Assembly (NCBI GenBank): GCA_002753225.1
Contig: PDZS01000005.1
Span: 1-64,000, forward strand
Reading direction: 5' to 3'
Source of the DNA: Deltaproteobacteria bacterium YD0425bin51
GTDB lineage: Bacteria; Desulfobacterota; Desulfobacteria; Desulfobacterales; YD0425bin51
Length of the DNA: 64,000 bases
Shown here: positions 1-9,011 of the stretch, in pieces
Position numbering within the stretch: the stretch's first letter is position 1
How the letters are laid out: each line of letters opens with the position of its first letter
The notes under the pieces: generated by a model
The model's input: only the letters and a program-made list of their open reading frames with translations
Database searches by the model: none
What the model was told of the DNA's origin: nothing
Made by a program: the position numbers and the translations under genes

Positions 1-4
1 ATAA

Positions 5-33
5 TTGACAAGCAAATTAAATTAAGATGTAAT
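5..33 (+). promoter_or_regulatory. Probable sigma-70 promoter of the EAL-HDOD gene
   Basis: A perfect -35 box TTGACA (5-10) is followed after 17 bases by TGTAAT (28-33), one mismatch from TATAAT. The start codon of the next gene lies about 30 bases downstream and is preceded by an AGAGGG ribosome binding site near 51-56. Box quality and spacing support the call; no transcript data are available. Confidence 0.6.
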
Positions 34-64
34 AATTAATATTACATTTAAGAGGGAAAATATT

Positions 65-1273
65 ATGGAAGTATTTCTAGCAAGACAGCCGATATTTGAT
101 AAAAAGAAAAATGTTTATGCCTATGAACTCCTTTTTAGAGCAGGAATACAGAATTTTTATACACCTAATGTTGATGGAGATTATGCAACATCTAACGTCA
201 TTTCAAACAGCTTTTTCATTATTGGTATTGATAAAGTTACTCAAGGCAAGCCTGCTTTTATAAATTTTACAAAAAATCTTATTTTAAGTGATGCACCTTC
301 AAGTATGCCAAAAGATTTAGTTGTAGTAGAAATTCTTGAAACTGTTGAACCAGAGGAAAATATTATAAATGCTTGCAAAAAATTAAAAAAAAAGGGTTAT
401 ATACTTGCTTTAGATGATTTTGTATTTAGCGAACGCTTTACACCACTAATAGAAATCGCAGATATTATAAAAATAGATTTTTTACTGACAAAAGGAGAAA
501 AAAGAAAAGAAGTTATAAAACAGTGTAAAAATCCAAAAGTAAAATTTTTAGCTGAAAAAGTCGAAACTAGCGAGGAGTATGAAACTGCTATTCAAATGGG
601 ATATAGTTATTTTCAGGGGTATTTTTTCAGTAAGCCTATTATTATTTCAGGTAAAGACATTCCAAGCAATAAATTAAACTATTTAAGAATATTAAAAGAG
701 GTAAATAATCCTAACGCTAATTTCAATAATATTGAAGACAGTGTTAAGAGAGATGTGTCACTTTCTTATAAACTTTTAAAATATATAAATTCTGCTTTTT
801 TTAATCTTCCTGTTAAGGTAACTTCAATTAAACATGCTATAGAACTTTTGGGCCTTAAAGAAATAAAAAAATGGGTCTCTTTGGCTGCCATGGGAAGCAT
901 GAGTAATGATAAGCCAATGGAACTTATGAATATATCTCTTATACGCGCACGTTTTTGTGAACATATTGCATTAAAAATTGGAATGCAAAATAGATCCTCA
1001 GATTTTTTTATGATGGGTCTTTTATCTGTGGTTGATGCTTTAATAGATAAACCAATGAAAGAAATTCTTACAGATTTACCTATAGATTCTGATATCAAAG
1101 ATGCACTTTTAGGAAAGGCAAATAAATTTCGAGAAGTTTTTAACCTTGCAGTTGCCTATGAAAAAGCTCAATGGGAAAAAGCAATAGGATTTTCTAAAAT
1201 GCTTAACATTGATGAAGCAAATATCCCTCATATGTTTTTTGATTCAGTAGAATGGGTAAAGCTAAATATGTAG
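65..1273 (+). CDS. EAL-HDOD domain signalling protein
   Basis: This 402-residue protein has the two-domain build of the YuxH/CdgJ family: an EAL phosphodiesterase-like domain (about 1-200) followed by an HDOD domain (about 205-395). The N-terminus [11 protein letters not shown] is typical of the family. The EAL signature is degenerate: EIL at 89-91 replaces EAL, and DDF at 117-119 is not followed by GTG. The domain therefore probably does not hydrolyse cyclic di-GMP and more likely acts as a binding or interaction module. K136, D138 and E164 still match the EAL fold pattern. Relatives influence motility and surface behaviour, which would fit the PilT gene downstream on the other strand, but that link is inference. 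A sigma-70-like promoter lies immediately upstream. The next gene starts within ten bases of the stop. Confidence 0.88.
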   Translation: MEVFLARQPIFDKKKNVYAYELLFRAGIQNFYTPNVDGDYATSNVISNSFFIIGIDKVTQGKPAFINFTKNLILSDAPSSMPKDLVVVEILETVEPEENIINACKKLKKKGYILALDDFVFSERFTPLIEIADIIKIDFLLTKGEKRKEVIKQCKNPKVKFLAEKVETSEEYETAIQMGYSYFQGYFFSKPIIISGKDIPSNKLNYLRILKEVNNPNANFNNIEDSVKRDVSLSYKLLKYINSAFFNLPVKVTSIKHAIELLGLKEIKKWVSLAAMGSMSNDKPMELMNISLIRARFCEHIALKIGMQNRSSDFFMMGLLSVVDALIDKPMKEILTDLPIDSDIKDALLGKANKFREVFNLAVAYEKAQWEKAIGFSKMLNIDEANIPHMFFDSVEWVKLNM

Positions 1274-1281
1274 AGAAAAAA

Positions 1282-3141
1282 ATGATTACAAACAATTTAA
1301 TAAATGAAAAAAGTCCCTATCTTCTTCAACACGCTCATAATCCTGTAAATTGGCAATCATGGCGAGATGAAGTTTTTTCTTTAGCAAAAAAAGAAAACAA
1401 ACCTATTTTTTTATCCATTGGTTATGCTACATGTCATTGGTGCCACGTAATGGAAAAAGAATCTTTTGAAGATGCTGAAACTGCGAAATATTTAAACGAT
1501 ACTTTTATTTGTATTAAAGTAGATCGAGAAGAGCGTCCAGACATAGATTCAGTATATATGAGTGTATGCCATATGCTTACAGGTTCAGGAGGATGGCCCC
1601 TTAATATAATTATGACTCCTGACAAAGAACCTTTTTTTGCTGCTACTTATATTCCTAAACAAAACCGCTTTGGCAGAATGGGATTAATTGATTTATGTCT
1701 TAAGATAAAAGAACTATGGCATAATGATAAAGAAAGAATTCTTGAATCAACAAAAAGCATTAATTCTGCTCTACAAACTGCTTTTGTATTCTCTTCTAGT
1801 AATGAGAAGGTGGATATTTCGATATTGCATAAAGCTTATGATGAAATTCATCAAAGTTTTGATAATACTTTTGGAGGATTTGGTTCTGCTCCAAAATTTC
1901 CAACCCCCCATAGGATATTTTTTTTAAATAGATATTACAAAATGACCAAAAATAAAGATGCCCTTGATATGATAAAAAAAACTCTGATATCAATGCGTCT
2001 TGGAGGGATATGGGATCATGTTGGATTTGGTTTTCATCGTTATTCAACTGATAAAAAATGGCTTTTGCCCCACTTTGAAAAAATGCTATACGATCAGGCG
2101 TTGCTATCAATAGCCTATTTAGAGACTTATCAAATAACAAAAGATGAGTATTTCAGCCAAATCGCAGAAGAAATTTTTACCTATATACTCCGTGATATGA
2201 AATCTTATAACGGAGCTTTTTTCTCAGCAGAAGATGCAGATAGCGATGGAGAAGAAGGGAAATTCTATGTATGGACATTTAAAGAATTAGAACAAATACT
2301 TGATTTAAAAGAATTTGAACTAATAGAAAAATATTTTAATATAAAAAAAGATGGGAATTTTCTAGACGAAGCTCATGGGAGGAAAACTTATTCTAATATT
2401 TTGTATCTTTCAAAACCTTTAAATAAAAATGATTATGAATTATTTCAAACTATAAGAAATAAACTCTTTAATTATAGGAACAATAGAGTTCATCCCTTAA
2501 AAGATGATAAAATTTTAACAGATTGGAACGGGCTTATGATTGCAGCCCTTGCATATGCTTCAACAGTATTAAACAAAAAAGAATATTTTATTGAAGCTAA
2601 AAATGCTTGCTCTTTTATATTGCAGAATCTTAAGGATAAGGAAGGCAATCTTATTCATAGGTTTAGAGAAGGAGAAGCTACCATTTTAGGTCAAGTTAGT
2701 GACTATGCATTTTTAATTTGGGGACTGATAGAACTCTACAAAGCTAGTTTTGATATTTATTATACTGAACTTGCCTTAGATTTTCAGAAAAAAATGATTG
2801 ATAAGTTTTGGGATAAAAATAATTTTGGTTTCTTTTCAACTGAAGAAAATTCAGAATTACCAGTAAGGCCTAAAGAAATATATGATGGCGCTATACCTTC
2901 TTCAAATTCTGTAGCTTTAAGCAATCTTATATATCTTGCAAGATTAACTGGTAATAAAGAATTTGAAAATATGGCAAACTATTTATGCACAGCATTTATT
3001 TCTACAATTGAAAAAAACCCTTCTTTTTATACTCATTTTCTTTTAGGAGTTGACTTTATGTTAGCAGAAGATGAAGGGAATATGTGTAATAACTTTTCAT
3101 GCAAATTACCACCTAAAATAAAAGAGGAAAAAAATGAATAA
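1282..3141 (+). CDS. Thioredoxin-domain DUF255 protein (YyaL family)
   Basis: The 619-residue product belongs to the YyaL/spermatogenesis-associated-20-like family. An N-terminal thioredoxin-like domain (DUF255, about 1-165) carries the signature CHWCHVM with cysteines 51 and 54. A long helical region follows (about 180-600) that resembles the alpha/alpha-barrel of N-acylglucosamine epimerase-type proteins. Conserved stretches include [12 protein letters not shown] near the N-terminus and [10 protein letters not shown] mid-protein. The biochemical role of the family is not established. I place the start at the ATG at 1282 because family members begin just before NEKSPYLLQ, a GAGA-type ribosome binding site precedes it, and the in-frame ATG at 1252 would overlap the previous gene. 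The last eight bases overlap the next gene, which suggests cotranscription. Confidence 0.88.
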   Translation: MITNNLINEKSPYLLQHAHNPVNWQSWRDEVFSLAKKENKPIFLSIGYATCHWCHVMEKESFEDAETAKYLNDTFICIKVDREERPDIDSVYMSVCHMLTGSGGWPLNIIMTPDKEPFFAATYIPKQNRFGRMGLIDLCLKIKELWHNDKERILESTKSINSALQTAFVFSSSNEKVDISILHKAYDEIHQSFDNTFGGFGSAPKFPTPHRIFFLNRYYKMTKNKDALDMIKKTLISMRLGGIWDHVGFGFHRYSTDKKWLLPHFEKMLYDQALLSIAYLETYQITKDEYFSQIAEEIFTYILRDMKSYNGAFFSAEDADSDGEEGKFYVWTFKELEQILDLKEFELIEKYFNIKKDGNFLDEAHGRKTYSNILYLSKPLNKNDYELFQTIRNKLFNYRNNRVHPLKDDKILTDWNGLMIAALAYASTVLNKKEYFIEAKNACSFILQNLKDKEGNLIHRFREGEATILGQVSDYAFLIWGLIELYKASFDIYYTELALDFQKKMIDKFWDKNNFGFFSTEENSELPVRPKEIYDGAIPSSNSVALSNLIYLARLTGNKEFENMANYLCTAFISTIEKNPSFYTHFLLGVDFMLAEDEGNMCNNFSCKLPPKIKEEKNE

Positions 3142-3874
3142 TAATAGAACAGCATACATAATAATTTATATGAGCCTTTTCTTTGGAATTACTTCCTTAT
3201 TAGTTTTTTCTGCTTTTTTATTAGTAAATCCACAAAGTATTGTAGATATCGGACTCAGCGAAACAGGTAAAATATTCTTCAATACTTTCCTGTCTCTGCT
3301 CTTTTTTTTGCAACATAGCATAATGATAAGAAATTCATTTCGTAAAAAAGCAGAGACATTTTTTAATCCAGTATACTATAATGCTTTTTTCTCTATAGCA
3401 TCTGGGATTGTCTTGCTTATAACCATCCTTTTTTGGCAGAAAAGTTCTTTGTCTTTGGCTACAACAACAGGTATCTATTGCTGGATATTCTATATTTTTT
3501 TCTTTATAGCAATAGCAGGATTTATATGGGGCAGCAGAGCATTACTCCTTTTTGATCCTTTTGGTATAAAAAAAATATTATATCATCTTCGCGGTAAACA
3601 GCATAATAATATCCCCTTTGTGATAAATGGTCCTTACAAATATGTCAGACATCCTTTATACTTTTTTATGTTGATAATGATATGGGCTTCCCCTGATCTA
3701 ACACCAGATAGATTGTTATTTAACATAATTTGGACCATATGGATATATTGGGGCGCAAAACTTGAAGAGAATGATCTTGTTAACGAATTTGGTAATAAAT
3801 ACCAAGAATATCAAAAAAATGTCCCAATGATTTTTCCGTTTAGGTGTTCTTTAAAAAAATATAAAGTAAACTAG
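3134..3874 (+). CDS. NnrU / isoprenylcysteine methyltransferase-type membrane protein
   Basis: A 246-residue integral membrane protein with about six hydrophobic segments. The C-terminal third contains [11 protein letters not shown] and a later [10 protein letters not shown]...YQEYQKNVP stretch. These are the cofactor-binding motifs of the NnrU/PEMT/ICMT superfamily of membrane S-adenosylmethionine-dependent methyltransferases. The substrate cannot be read from the sequence; prokaryotic members are often loosely annotated as lipid or isoprenoid methyltransferases. The ATG has the ribosome binding site AGAGGAAAAAA and overlaps the upstream DUF255 gene by 8 bp. Its TAG stop shares a CTAG tetramer (3871-3874) with the TAG stop of the convergent pilT-like gene. 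Confidence 0.72.
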   Translation: MNNNRTAYIIIYMSLFFGITSLLVFSAFLLVNPQSIVDIGLSETGKIFFNTFLSLLFFLQHSIMIRNSFRKKAETFFNPVYYNAFFSIASGIVLLITILFWQKSSLSLATTTGIYCWIFYIFFFIAIAGFIWGSRALLLFDPFGIKKILYHLRGKQHNNIPFVINGPYKYVRHPLYFFMLIMIWASPDLTPDRLLFNIIWTIWIYWGAKLEENDLVNEFGNKYQEYQKNVPMIFPFRCSLKKYKVN

Positions 3875-4938
3875 TTCCCTTGATTGTTTTTTAATGCCTT
3901 GGGATCTCTCATATTTGAAATAGCGGTATCATAAGAGATTATTGCTTTTTGATAATAGGACTTAATCATTTCATCCATAGGAATCATTCCAAAATTTCTG
4001 CCGCTAATTATTGCATTTATAAGCATATGTAATTTATTCTCTCTTATGTAGTTTCTCACAGCATCTGTTGCCATCATAAACTCATATGCCAGTACCCTTC
4101 CTTTTTTATCTGCCTGTGGAAGGAGTCTCTGGTTAATTATGCATACCAGTGCTGCTGATAGCTGAAGTCTGATTTGTTCCTGATGATGTGATGGGAAAAC
4201 ATCTATTATTCTTGAAATAGTTTGAGAACAATCATTTGTATGTAATGTGGATATGACAAGATGCCCAGTTTCTGCTGCAGTAACAGCTGCAGAAATTGTT
4301 TCTATGTCCCGCATCTCTCCTATGCCTATGATATCAGGATTTTGTCTTAAGATATGCCTCAGAGCCTGATGAAATGTTTTGGTATCAGTATGAAGTTCTT
4401 GCTGGATAATAATACTTTTATTGTTTTTATGCATATACTCTACTGGGTCTTCAACTGTAATAATCTTGCAGCGTCTATCTTTATTAACAAAATCAATTAA
4501 TGCATTTAATGTTGTTGTTTTTCCATGACCTGTTGCTCCTGTAATTAAAATTAAGCCATTTGGCTTACGTGTCAAATCCATCATTACTGGAGGTAATCCT
4601 AACTCTTTAATTGATTTAGCTTCTGACATACCTATTCGAATAGCTGCTTCTACATCTCCTCTATGATAATAAATTGTCACCCTGAAATATCCAATATCCT
4701 CAATCGTAAGTGAATAACAAAGCTCTAACTCTTGCTCAAATTTGGCTTTTTGATTTTCATTAAGCATACTATAGATAATCTGCTTAATTAATTCAGGATT
4801 TAATGGGTCACTATTCATCATAATAAGTTCGCCATTGATTCTTAAAACAGGAGGTACTCCCTTAGTCAGATGAAGATCAGATGCTCCTGCATTAACAGCT
4901 TTTTCAAGTAAAGTATGGAAAAGCTTTTTTTTCTCCAT
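3871..4938 (-). CDS. pilT: PilT-type twitching motility ATPase
   Basis: A 355-residue secretion ATPase of the PilT/PilU family, the cytoplasmic hexameric motor that retracts type IV pili. Visible hallmarks are the N-terminal SDLHLT motif, Walker A GATGHGKTT (134-142), the Walker B region with GIGEMRD, and the His box HLVISTLHTND. No GspE-type zinc motif is present, as expected for PilT. The start is the ATG at 4938, which has a strong AGGAGGAAT ribosome binding site; the in-frame upstream start at 4986 would add residues foreign to the family. The gene closes the minus-strand run that begins with pyrF and follows the signal-peptidase-like gene directly. PilT versus PilU cannot be decided by eye. 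Confidence 0.88.
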   Translation of the reverse strand: MEKKKLFHTLLEKAVNAGASDLHLTKGVPPVLRINGELIMMNSDPLNPELIKQIIYSMLNENQKAKFEQELELCYSLTIEDIGYFRVTIYYHRGDVEAAIRIGMSEAKSIKELGLPPVMMDLTRKPNGLILITGATGHGKTTTLNALIDFVNKDRRCKIITVEDPVEYMHKNNKSIIIQQELHTDTKTFHQALRHILRQNPDIIGIGEMRDIETISAAVTAAETGHLVISTLHTNDCSQTISRIIDVFPSHHQEQIRLQLSAALVCIINQRLLPQADKKGRVLAYEFMMATDAVRNYIRENKLHMLINAIISGRNFGMIPMDEMIKSYYQKAIISYDTAISNMRDPKALKNNQGN

Positions 4939-4939
4939 G

Positions 4940-5968
4940 TTATTCCTCCTGATATAAAGATTTTCTCCTGTTTTTAGGAAAAACAATTTGAGTACATTTT
5001 GCTTTTATAATATTTTTTGGTATTGCAGTAAAAATTAGCTGTCTTTGAAATTGATGGTTTTGATAATAAGCTCCAAAAGATATAGCAAGATAATAATTAT
5101 TTTTTATTATTTTGGATTTATCATTATTCAAACTTTTTTCCCACGCATTTACATCATTTGGATTTGTTAAATAATAGATTTCTCCAAATATTTGTTCATC
5201 GTTAATAAAAATCTTATTTTTTTCAAAAATAATTGACTCAGAGGGTAATCCAATTATTTTACCTATAAAGTTATTGTTGTAAAAAACGATATCCCCACGT
5301 TCAGGAAGTCTATTATTATAAGCATCTTTCCTTCCGATAACCTTATCTCCATTATTAAAAGGATATACAGAAATAGGGAAATCTTGATTAATAGTAAAAT
5401 AAATAAATCTGTTATTAAGCGGCAAAAAGAGAATATGAAAGCACAAAAAAAGTCCAGCTGATATAAAAGCTAAAAGTCCTAAATAATGTTCTATTTGAAA
5501 GTTTTTACGAATATCTTCTGGAATTGAAAAAAATGTTCCATCAAAAATTGCAGTCAAAAATATTAAAAATATTGGTAAAATCGTTGAAAAAGAAGGAAAA
5601 GATTGAAAATAGTTAATAAAGCAAAAGAGCCAGATTAAGATAGAAACTATAACAAGAGAAGTAAAAAAGAGTCCTTTTAGCAGCTGACGGTTTAAATATT
5701 GAGGAAATCCTGGAATTATAACAGACAGGAAACCTTTTGCCATATGTGGGAGGAAAAAGAAAAAATTATTTTGATATAAATTAATATTTTTAAATATAGA
5801 TAGTCTGTTGTAACCTGAATATCTTTGTAAACTTTGTTTTATCCCTGATTTTTTTGATCTGGGAGGAAAAGTAATTATAGTTCCTCTATTTTCTGTAAAA
5901 TTTGCTCCGCATTGAAAACAAGTTGTGCTTCCTGGCATATTGTTTAAGCCGCATTTAGGACATTCCAT
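4940..5968 (-). CDS. Zinc-ribbon membrane protein with signal peptidase I-like domain
   Basis: The 342-residue product has three parts. A short N-terminal zinc ribbon has cysteines 3, 6, 17 and 20 in CxxC pairs. A block of four or more transmembrane helices spans about 80-190. A C-terminal domain (about 195-340) resembles S26 signal peptidases: S200-x-x-P203 followed by GD (207-208), then RGDIVFY (224-230), then GKIIGLPSES with K237. These line up with SPase boxes B, C and D, so the Ser-Lys dyad may be intact, although box B is shortened by one residue and the match is weak. Placement between the Ycf46-type operon genes and pilT hints at processing of a secreted or pilus component. I chose the ATG at 5968, adjacent to the upstream stop (TGATATG), because the zinc ribbon starts there. 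Confidence 0.6.
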   Translation of the reverse strand: MECPKCGLNNMPGSTTCFQCGANFTENRGTIITFPPRSKKSGIKQSLQRYSGYNRLSIFKNINLYQNNFFFFLPHMAKGFLSVIIPGFPQYLNRQLLKGLFFTSLVIVSILIWLFCFINYFQSFPSFSTILPIFLIFLTAIFDGTFFSIPEDIRKNFQIEHYLGLLAFISAGLFLCFHILFLPLNNRFIYFTINQDFPISVYPFNNGDKVIGRKDAYNNRLPERGDIVFYNNNFIGKIIGLPSESIIFEKNKIFINDEQIFGEIYYLTNPNDVNAWEKSLNNDKSKIIKNNYYLAISFGAYYQNHQFQRQLIFTAIPKNIIKAKCTQIVFPKNRRKSLYQEE

Positions 5969-5969
5969 A

Positions 5970-6179
5970 TCATTGCCTATAACCGACATATACCTTATCA
6001 GATATTTTTACTTCGTGGTCATAGTATTCTGATGTCAATTTTTGTTCTTTGATTGGTCCTAATAATTCTTGAAATATTTTGCTGTATTCAAGACATCCTT
6101 TACCTTTTATCCCTTTGACCTGAACTTTTACATCCCCATTCTCATTAATTTCAACATCTATTTCTATTTTTTTTGGCAA
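5970..6179 (-). CDS. DUF2997-like small protein
   Basis: This 69-residue protein begins with alternating beta-strand sequence (KKIEIDVEINENGDVKVQV), followed by GKGCLEYSKIFQELLG and a C-terminal strand. That is the pattern of the DUF2997 family, small proteins often encoded beside DUF1257 (Ycf35) and AAA ATPase genes. Here the same partners lie just upstream. The start is a TTG preceded by AAGGAGAATAAAAC, a strong ribosome binding site that overlaps the end of the TPR gene. The function is unknown; the conserved company suggests a subunit or substrate of the AAA ATPase system. Confidence 0.66.
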   Translation of the reverse strand: MPKKIEIDVEINENGDVKVQVKGIKGKGCLEYSKIFQELLGPIKEQKLTSEYYDHEVKISDKVYVGYRQ

Positions 6180-6182
6180 GTT

Positions 6183-6959
6183 TTATTCTCCTTTTAAAAA
6201 TCTTTTGAATTTACAAATTATTTTACTTATAAAGTTTTTTTTTTGCAGTTCATCTAATGCAGATATAAATTCTAAATTTTTTGGATTTAATTCTAAAGCC
6301 CTTTTCAAAGCATTTTTAGCCTGATCATATAACCCTAATTCCTGATAGACAACCCCAGACCAATACCATGAAAGAGAATGATCAGGATTTATATTTACTG
6401 CCTGAGTAATAAACTTTTTTGCTTTAATAGGTTTATCTATGCTTAAGAATGTTTTTCCAATCATAAGCATTAAATTAAAATCTCTTTTACTAAGTTCAGT
6501 TGCTTTAAGAAAGCAGTATTCCGCATTTTTTTCATCTTGAGAAATGAGAATATCTCCTCTTATCCACCAGATTAGATATGAATTTCTACCATTTTTTAAG
6601 GAAGAATCGGAAAATCCAATAGCTTTGTCCAATACACCAAGCCTCCCATATGCCAGGGCTTTGATTGCAATAATTTCCGGATCTCCGGGAAATATTTCCA
6701 TAGCTTTATCTGCCCATGTTAAGGATTCTGAATATTCACCCAAATCAACGAGACATAAAAGTTGCCCAAGCCATGCCTTTTGAGAATTAAGGTTAAGATT
6801 GAGGACTCTTGAATAATATCTTAAAGCAGATTCATATAGACCCTGATTGAATTTTTCATCTGCAAGGTTTAGATAATATGTTTCATCATACTGCTCAATA
6901 TCTTCAAAAATATCTTTCTTTTCTGTTTCTGATATCTCAAGCCATTTAAAACGACTCAT
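6183..6959 (-). CDS. TPR-repeat protein
   Basis: A 258-residue soluble protein made almost entirely of tetratricopeptide repeats. At least five helix-turn-helix repeats can be read between about residues 25 and 240, with typical spacing of W/Y, G and A residues (for example NPDHSLSWYWSGVVYQELG). There is no signal peptide or membrane segment, so it is probably a cytoplasmic scaffold. The ATG at 6959 (MSRFKW) is chosen because AAGGA lies 8 to 9 bases upstream; a TTG at 6986 would overlap the preceding gene. It sits between the Ycf35-like and DUF2997-like genes, and such repeats commonly bridge AAA ATPases to clients. That role is inference. Confidence 0.75.
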   Translation of the reverse strand: MSRFKWLEISETEKKDIFEDIEQYDETYYLNLADEKFNQGLYESALRYYSRVLNLNLNSQKAWLGQLLCLVDLGEYSESLTWADKAMEIFPGDPEIIAIKALAYGRLGVLDKAIGFSDSSLKNGRNSYLIWWIRGDILISQDEKNAEYCFLKATELSKRDFNLMLMIGKTFLSIDKPIKAKKFITQAVNINPDHSLSWYWSGVVYQELGLYDQAKNALKRALELNPKNLEFISALDELQKKNFISKIICKFKRFLKGE

Positions 6960-6978
6960 ATAGTAAAATCCTTTTAGG

Positions 6979-7443
6979 TCATTCAAATTTTTTAAGACTA
7001 ATCTTAATTTTACCTTCTTTTGTTAATTCTTCCTGATTAATTGAAAATCCTTTTTTCTTTAACTCTTGAGTAACTTTTTGGTAAACATATTGCTGTTTAA
7101 TTTTATTAATTAATTTAGTCCCTTCTTCCTCTAATTCTTTATCAGTTTTCCCTTTTCCAGATACATGTAAAGCGCACTCTCCACGAGGGTCTTTATAAAT
7201 ATGTATTTTTAAATTTCCTTTCCCAAATATTAATTCTTCATCAGGTCTTATACTGTCTGTTAAAACTTGACTATTTTCAATGTTTAGCTCCACCACTTTT
7301 TCCTGTTCTATTTCTTTTATAGGAGATATACTTTTATTTTTAAGTAATTTAAACCCAAGAGAAGCAGCTGCAACACTTGCAGCTGCACAAAAAGTAGGCC
7401 AGCCTCCTACTGCTACTGTTGCAATAATTAAAACACAAGACAT
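6979..7443 (-). CDS. Ycf35/DUF1257-like protein with hydrophobic N-terminus
   Basis: The 154-residue product ends in a DUF1257-like region (about 70-154). It contains DPRGECALHVSGKGK and then INKIKQQYVYQKVTQELKKK, followed by two strands, matching the Ycf35 pattern in which a QQYAYH-type helix precedes a GF strand. Unlike chloroplast and cyanobacterial Ycf35, the first 36 residues are a hydrophobic Ala/Val-rich segment, which may anchor the protein in the membrane. AAGGAGATAAAAAAC precedes the ATG. It starts 14 bases after the Ycf46-type ATPase gene, the combination seen in cyanobacteria and plastids. The family's molecular function is unknown. Confidence 0.58.
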   Translation of the reverse strand: MSCVLIIATVAVGGWPTFCAAASVAAASLGFKLLKNKSISPIKEIEQEKVVELNIENSQVLTDSIRPDEELIFGKGNLKIHIYKDPRGECALHVSGKGKTDKELEEEGTKLINKIKQQYVYQKVTQELKKKGFSINQEELTKEGKIKISLKKFE

Positions 7444-7457
7444 GTTTTTTATCTCCT

Positions 7458-9011
7458 TTAAAACTCATATTTTCTTTTAATGGTTGAAGCAAGCTCTGAT
7501 TCTTCTGAAGAAGCACGCCTTGCTCTAGTGTCTGCCCATTTTTTCAAACTTTCAATATCCTCTTTCATTGTTGTAGAAAGAGGGACTGTTTCGCCAATAG
7601 CTTTTAATATAATCTCAGTAGTTAAAGGTGTCTGTTTTTCAAAACTTTCAAAAAGACCTGAAATTATTGCTTGCTCTATTTCAGCTCCGCTATAGCCTTT
7701 AGATACTTTAGATATTTCAAGAATATCAATTGACTTTAAATCTTTTTTACGCTTTTCTAAATGAATTTTAATAATAGCTTCAAGCTCTTTTTGTGTTGGC
7801 AAATCAACAAAAAATATTTCATCAAATCTCCCTTTTCGTAAAAGCTCTGGTGGCAATAAGGAAATATTATTTGCAGTTGCAAGGACAAATACAGGGGATG
7901 TTTTTTCTTGAAGCCATGTCAAAAAATTTCCAAAAACACGGGCAGTAGTACCACCATCAGTCATTCCTGAACCTTGTATTCCTGCAAATGATTTTTCAAT
8001 TTCATCAATCCACAATATTGCAGGAGCTACTGATTCAGCAACAGATATTGCTTTTCGGATATTTTCTTCTGATGAACCCATAAGACTTGAAAAAACTTTT
8101 CCCACATCAAATCTTAAAAGCGGCATCTGCCAAAAGCTTGAAACAGCTTTAGCACAAAGACTTTTACCGCATCCCTGAACACCCAGAATTAAAACACCTT
8201 TAGGAAAAGGGAGACCATATGCTTTTGCTTTTTCTGTAAAAGCAAGCCTTCTTTTTGAAAGCCATCCTTTTAAAATTTCTAATCCGCCAACATCTTCAAA
8301 TCTTTCTTGAGAAGAATAATATTCTAATATTCCTGATTTTTTAATAATCTGTTCTTTTTCACTAAGTATTACAGGAATATCTTCTCTTGTTAATCTTCCG
8401 CCACGAACTAATGATTTTGCAAAAACATTTTCTATCTCATTTAAAGTAAGCCCCAAAGCTGCTTTAAGAATTTGCTCTCTTGGAATTTTTTTTGAATCAA
8501 TTTTAATTTCAGTATTTTCATTTAAATCGCAAATAGTGTTGTCTAAAAGCTCACCTATTTCTTCGAGGTTTGGGAGCGGTAGATCAACCAAAGTCATATC
8601 CTTTTCGAGTTCCATTGGAATTTTAACTTTAGGGGATATTAATACAACAGTTTTATAACTTCCCTTCAGATATTGTGCCAATTCTCTTAGTTTGCGGCAA
8701 ATACTATGGTCAGATAAATAGGGATGAAAATCTTTTAAAATAAAAATAGCAGGCTCTACCATTGATATTATATTATCCATTGCTGTCATAGGGTCTTTTG
8801 TTTCGTTATCAGTTCCTTTCTTTGATTGAATAGAAATATTATATTCAAAAAGCCCGCGTGTAATAGACCAGCAAAAAATCTTTTTTTCTCTTTTTTTTGC
8901 AATAATTTCGATTAGTTTTTCTGCACGTACTTCTTCATAGGTTTCTATTGCAATTAATGGATATCGCGCCTTTACAAGTGTTTCAATTTCTTCTAAAATT
9001 TTTTTATTCAA
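7458..9011 (-). CDS. Ycf46-type AAA ATPase
   Basis: A 517-residue AAA protein with the layout of Ycf46: a degenerate N-terminal P-loop-like domain (about 1-220, beginning ILEEIETLVKARYPLIAIET) and a full C-terminal AAA module. Walker A is GVQGCGKS (277-284), Walker B ILWIDEIEKS with D336 and E337, followed by sensor-1 (LATANN) and an arginine-finger-type LRKGRFDE. Ycf46 is conserved in cyanobacteria and algal plastids and has been linked to inorganic carbon use, but its mechanism is unsettled. Here it is the head of a DUF1257/TPR/DUF2997 set. The start is a TTG with AGGAGGAGAAAAAA immediately upstream and overlaps the radical-SAM gene by 8 bp. Confidence 0.8.
   Translation of the reverse strand: MNKKILEEIETLVKARYPLIAIETYEEVRAEKLIEIIAKKREKKIFCWSITRGLFEYNISIQSKKGTDNETKDPMTAMDNIISMVEPAIFILKDFHPYLSDHSICRKLRELAQYLKGSYKTVVLISPKVKIPMELEKDMTLVDLPLPNLEEIGELLDNTICDLNENTEIKIDSKKIPREQILKAALGLTLNEIENVFAKSLVRGGRLTREDIPVILSEKEQIIKKSGILEYYSSQERFEDVGGLEILKGWLSKRRLAFTEKAKAYGLPFPKGVLILGVQGCGKSLCAKAVSSFWQMPLLRFDVGKVFSSLMGSSEENIRKAISVAESVAPAILWIDEIEKSFAGIQGSGMTDGGTTARVFGNFLTWLQEKTSPVFVLATANNISLLPPELLRKGRFDEIFFVDLPTQKELEAIIKIHLEKRKKDLKSIDILEISKVSKGYSGAEIEQAIISGLFESFEKQTPLTTEIILKAIGETVPLSTTMKEDIESLKKWADTRARRASSEESELASTIKRKYEF

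Noticed and set aside
1252..1281. Upstream start for the DUF255 protein
   Set aside because: The family N-terminus begins at the ATG at 1282, and the earlier start would overlap the EAL-HDOD gene.
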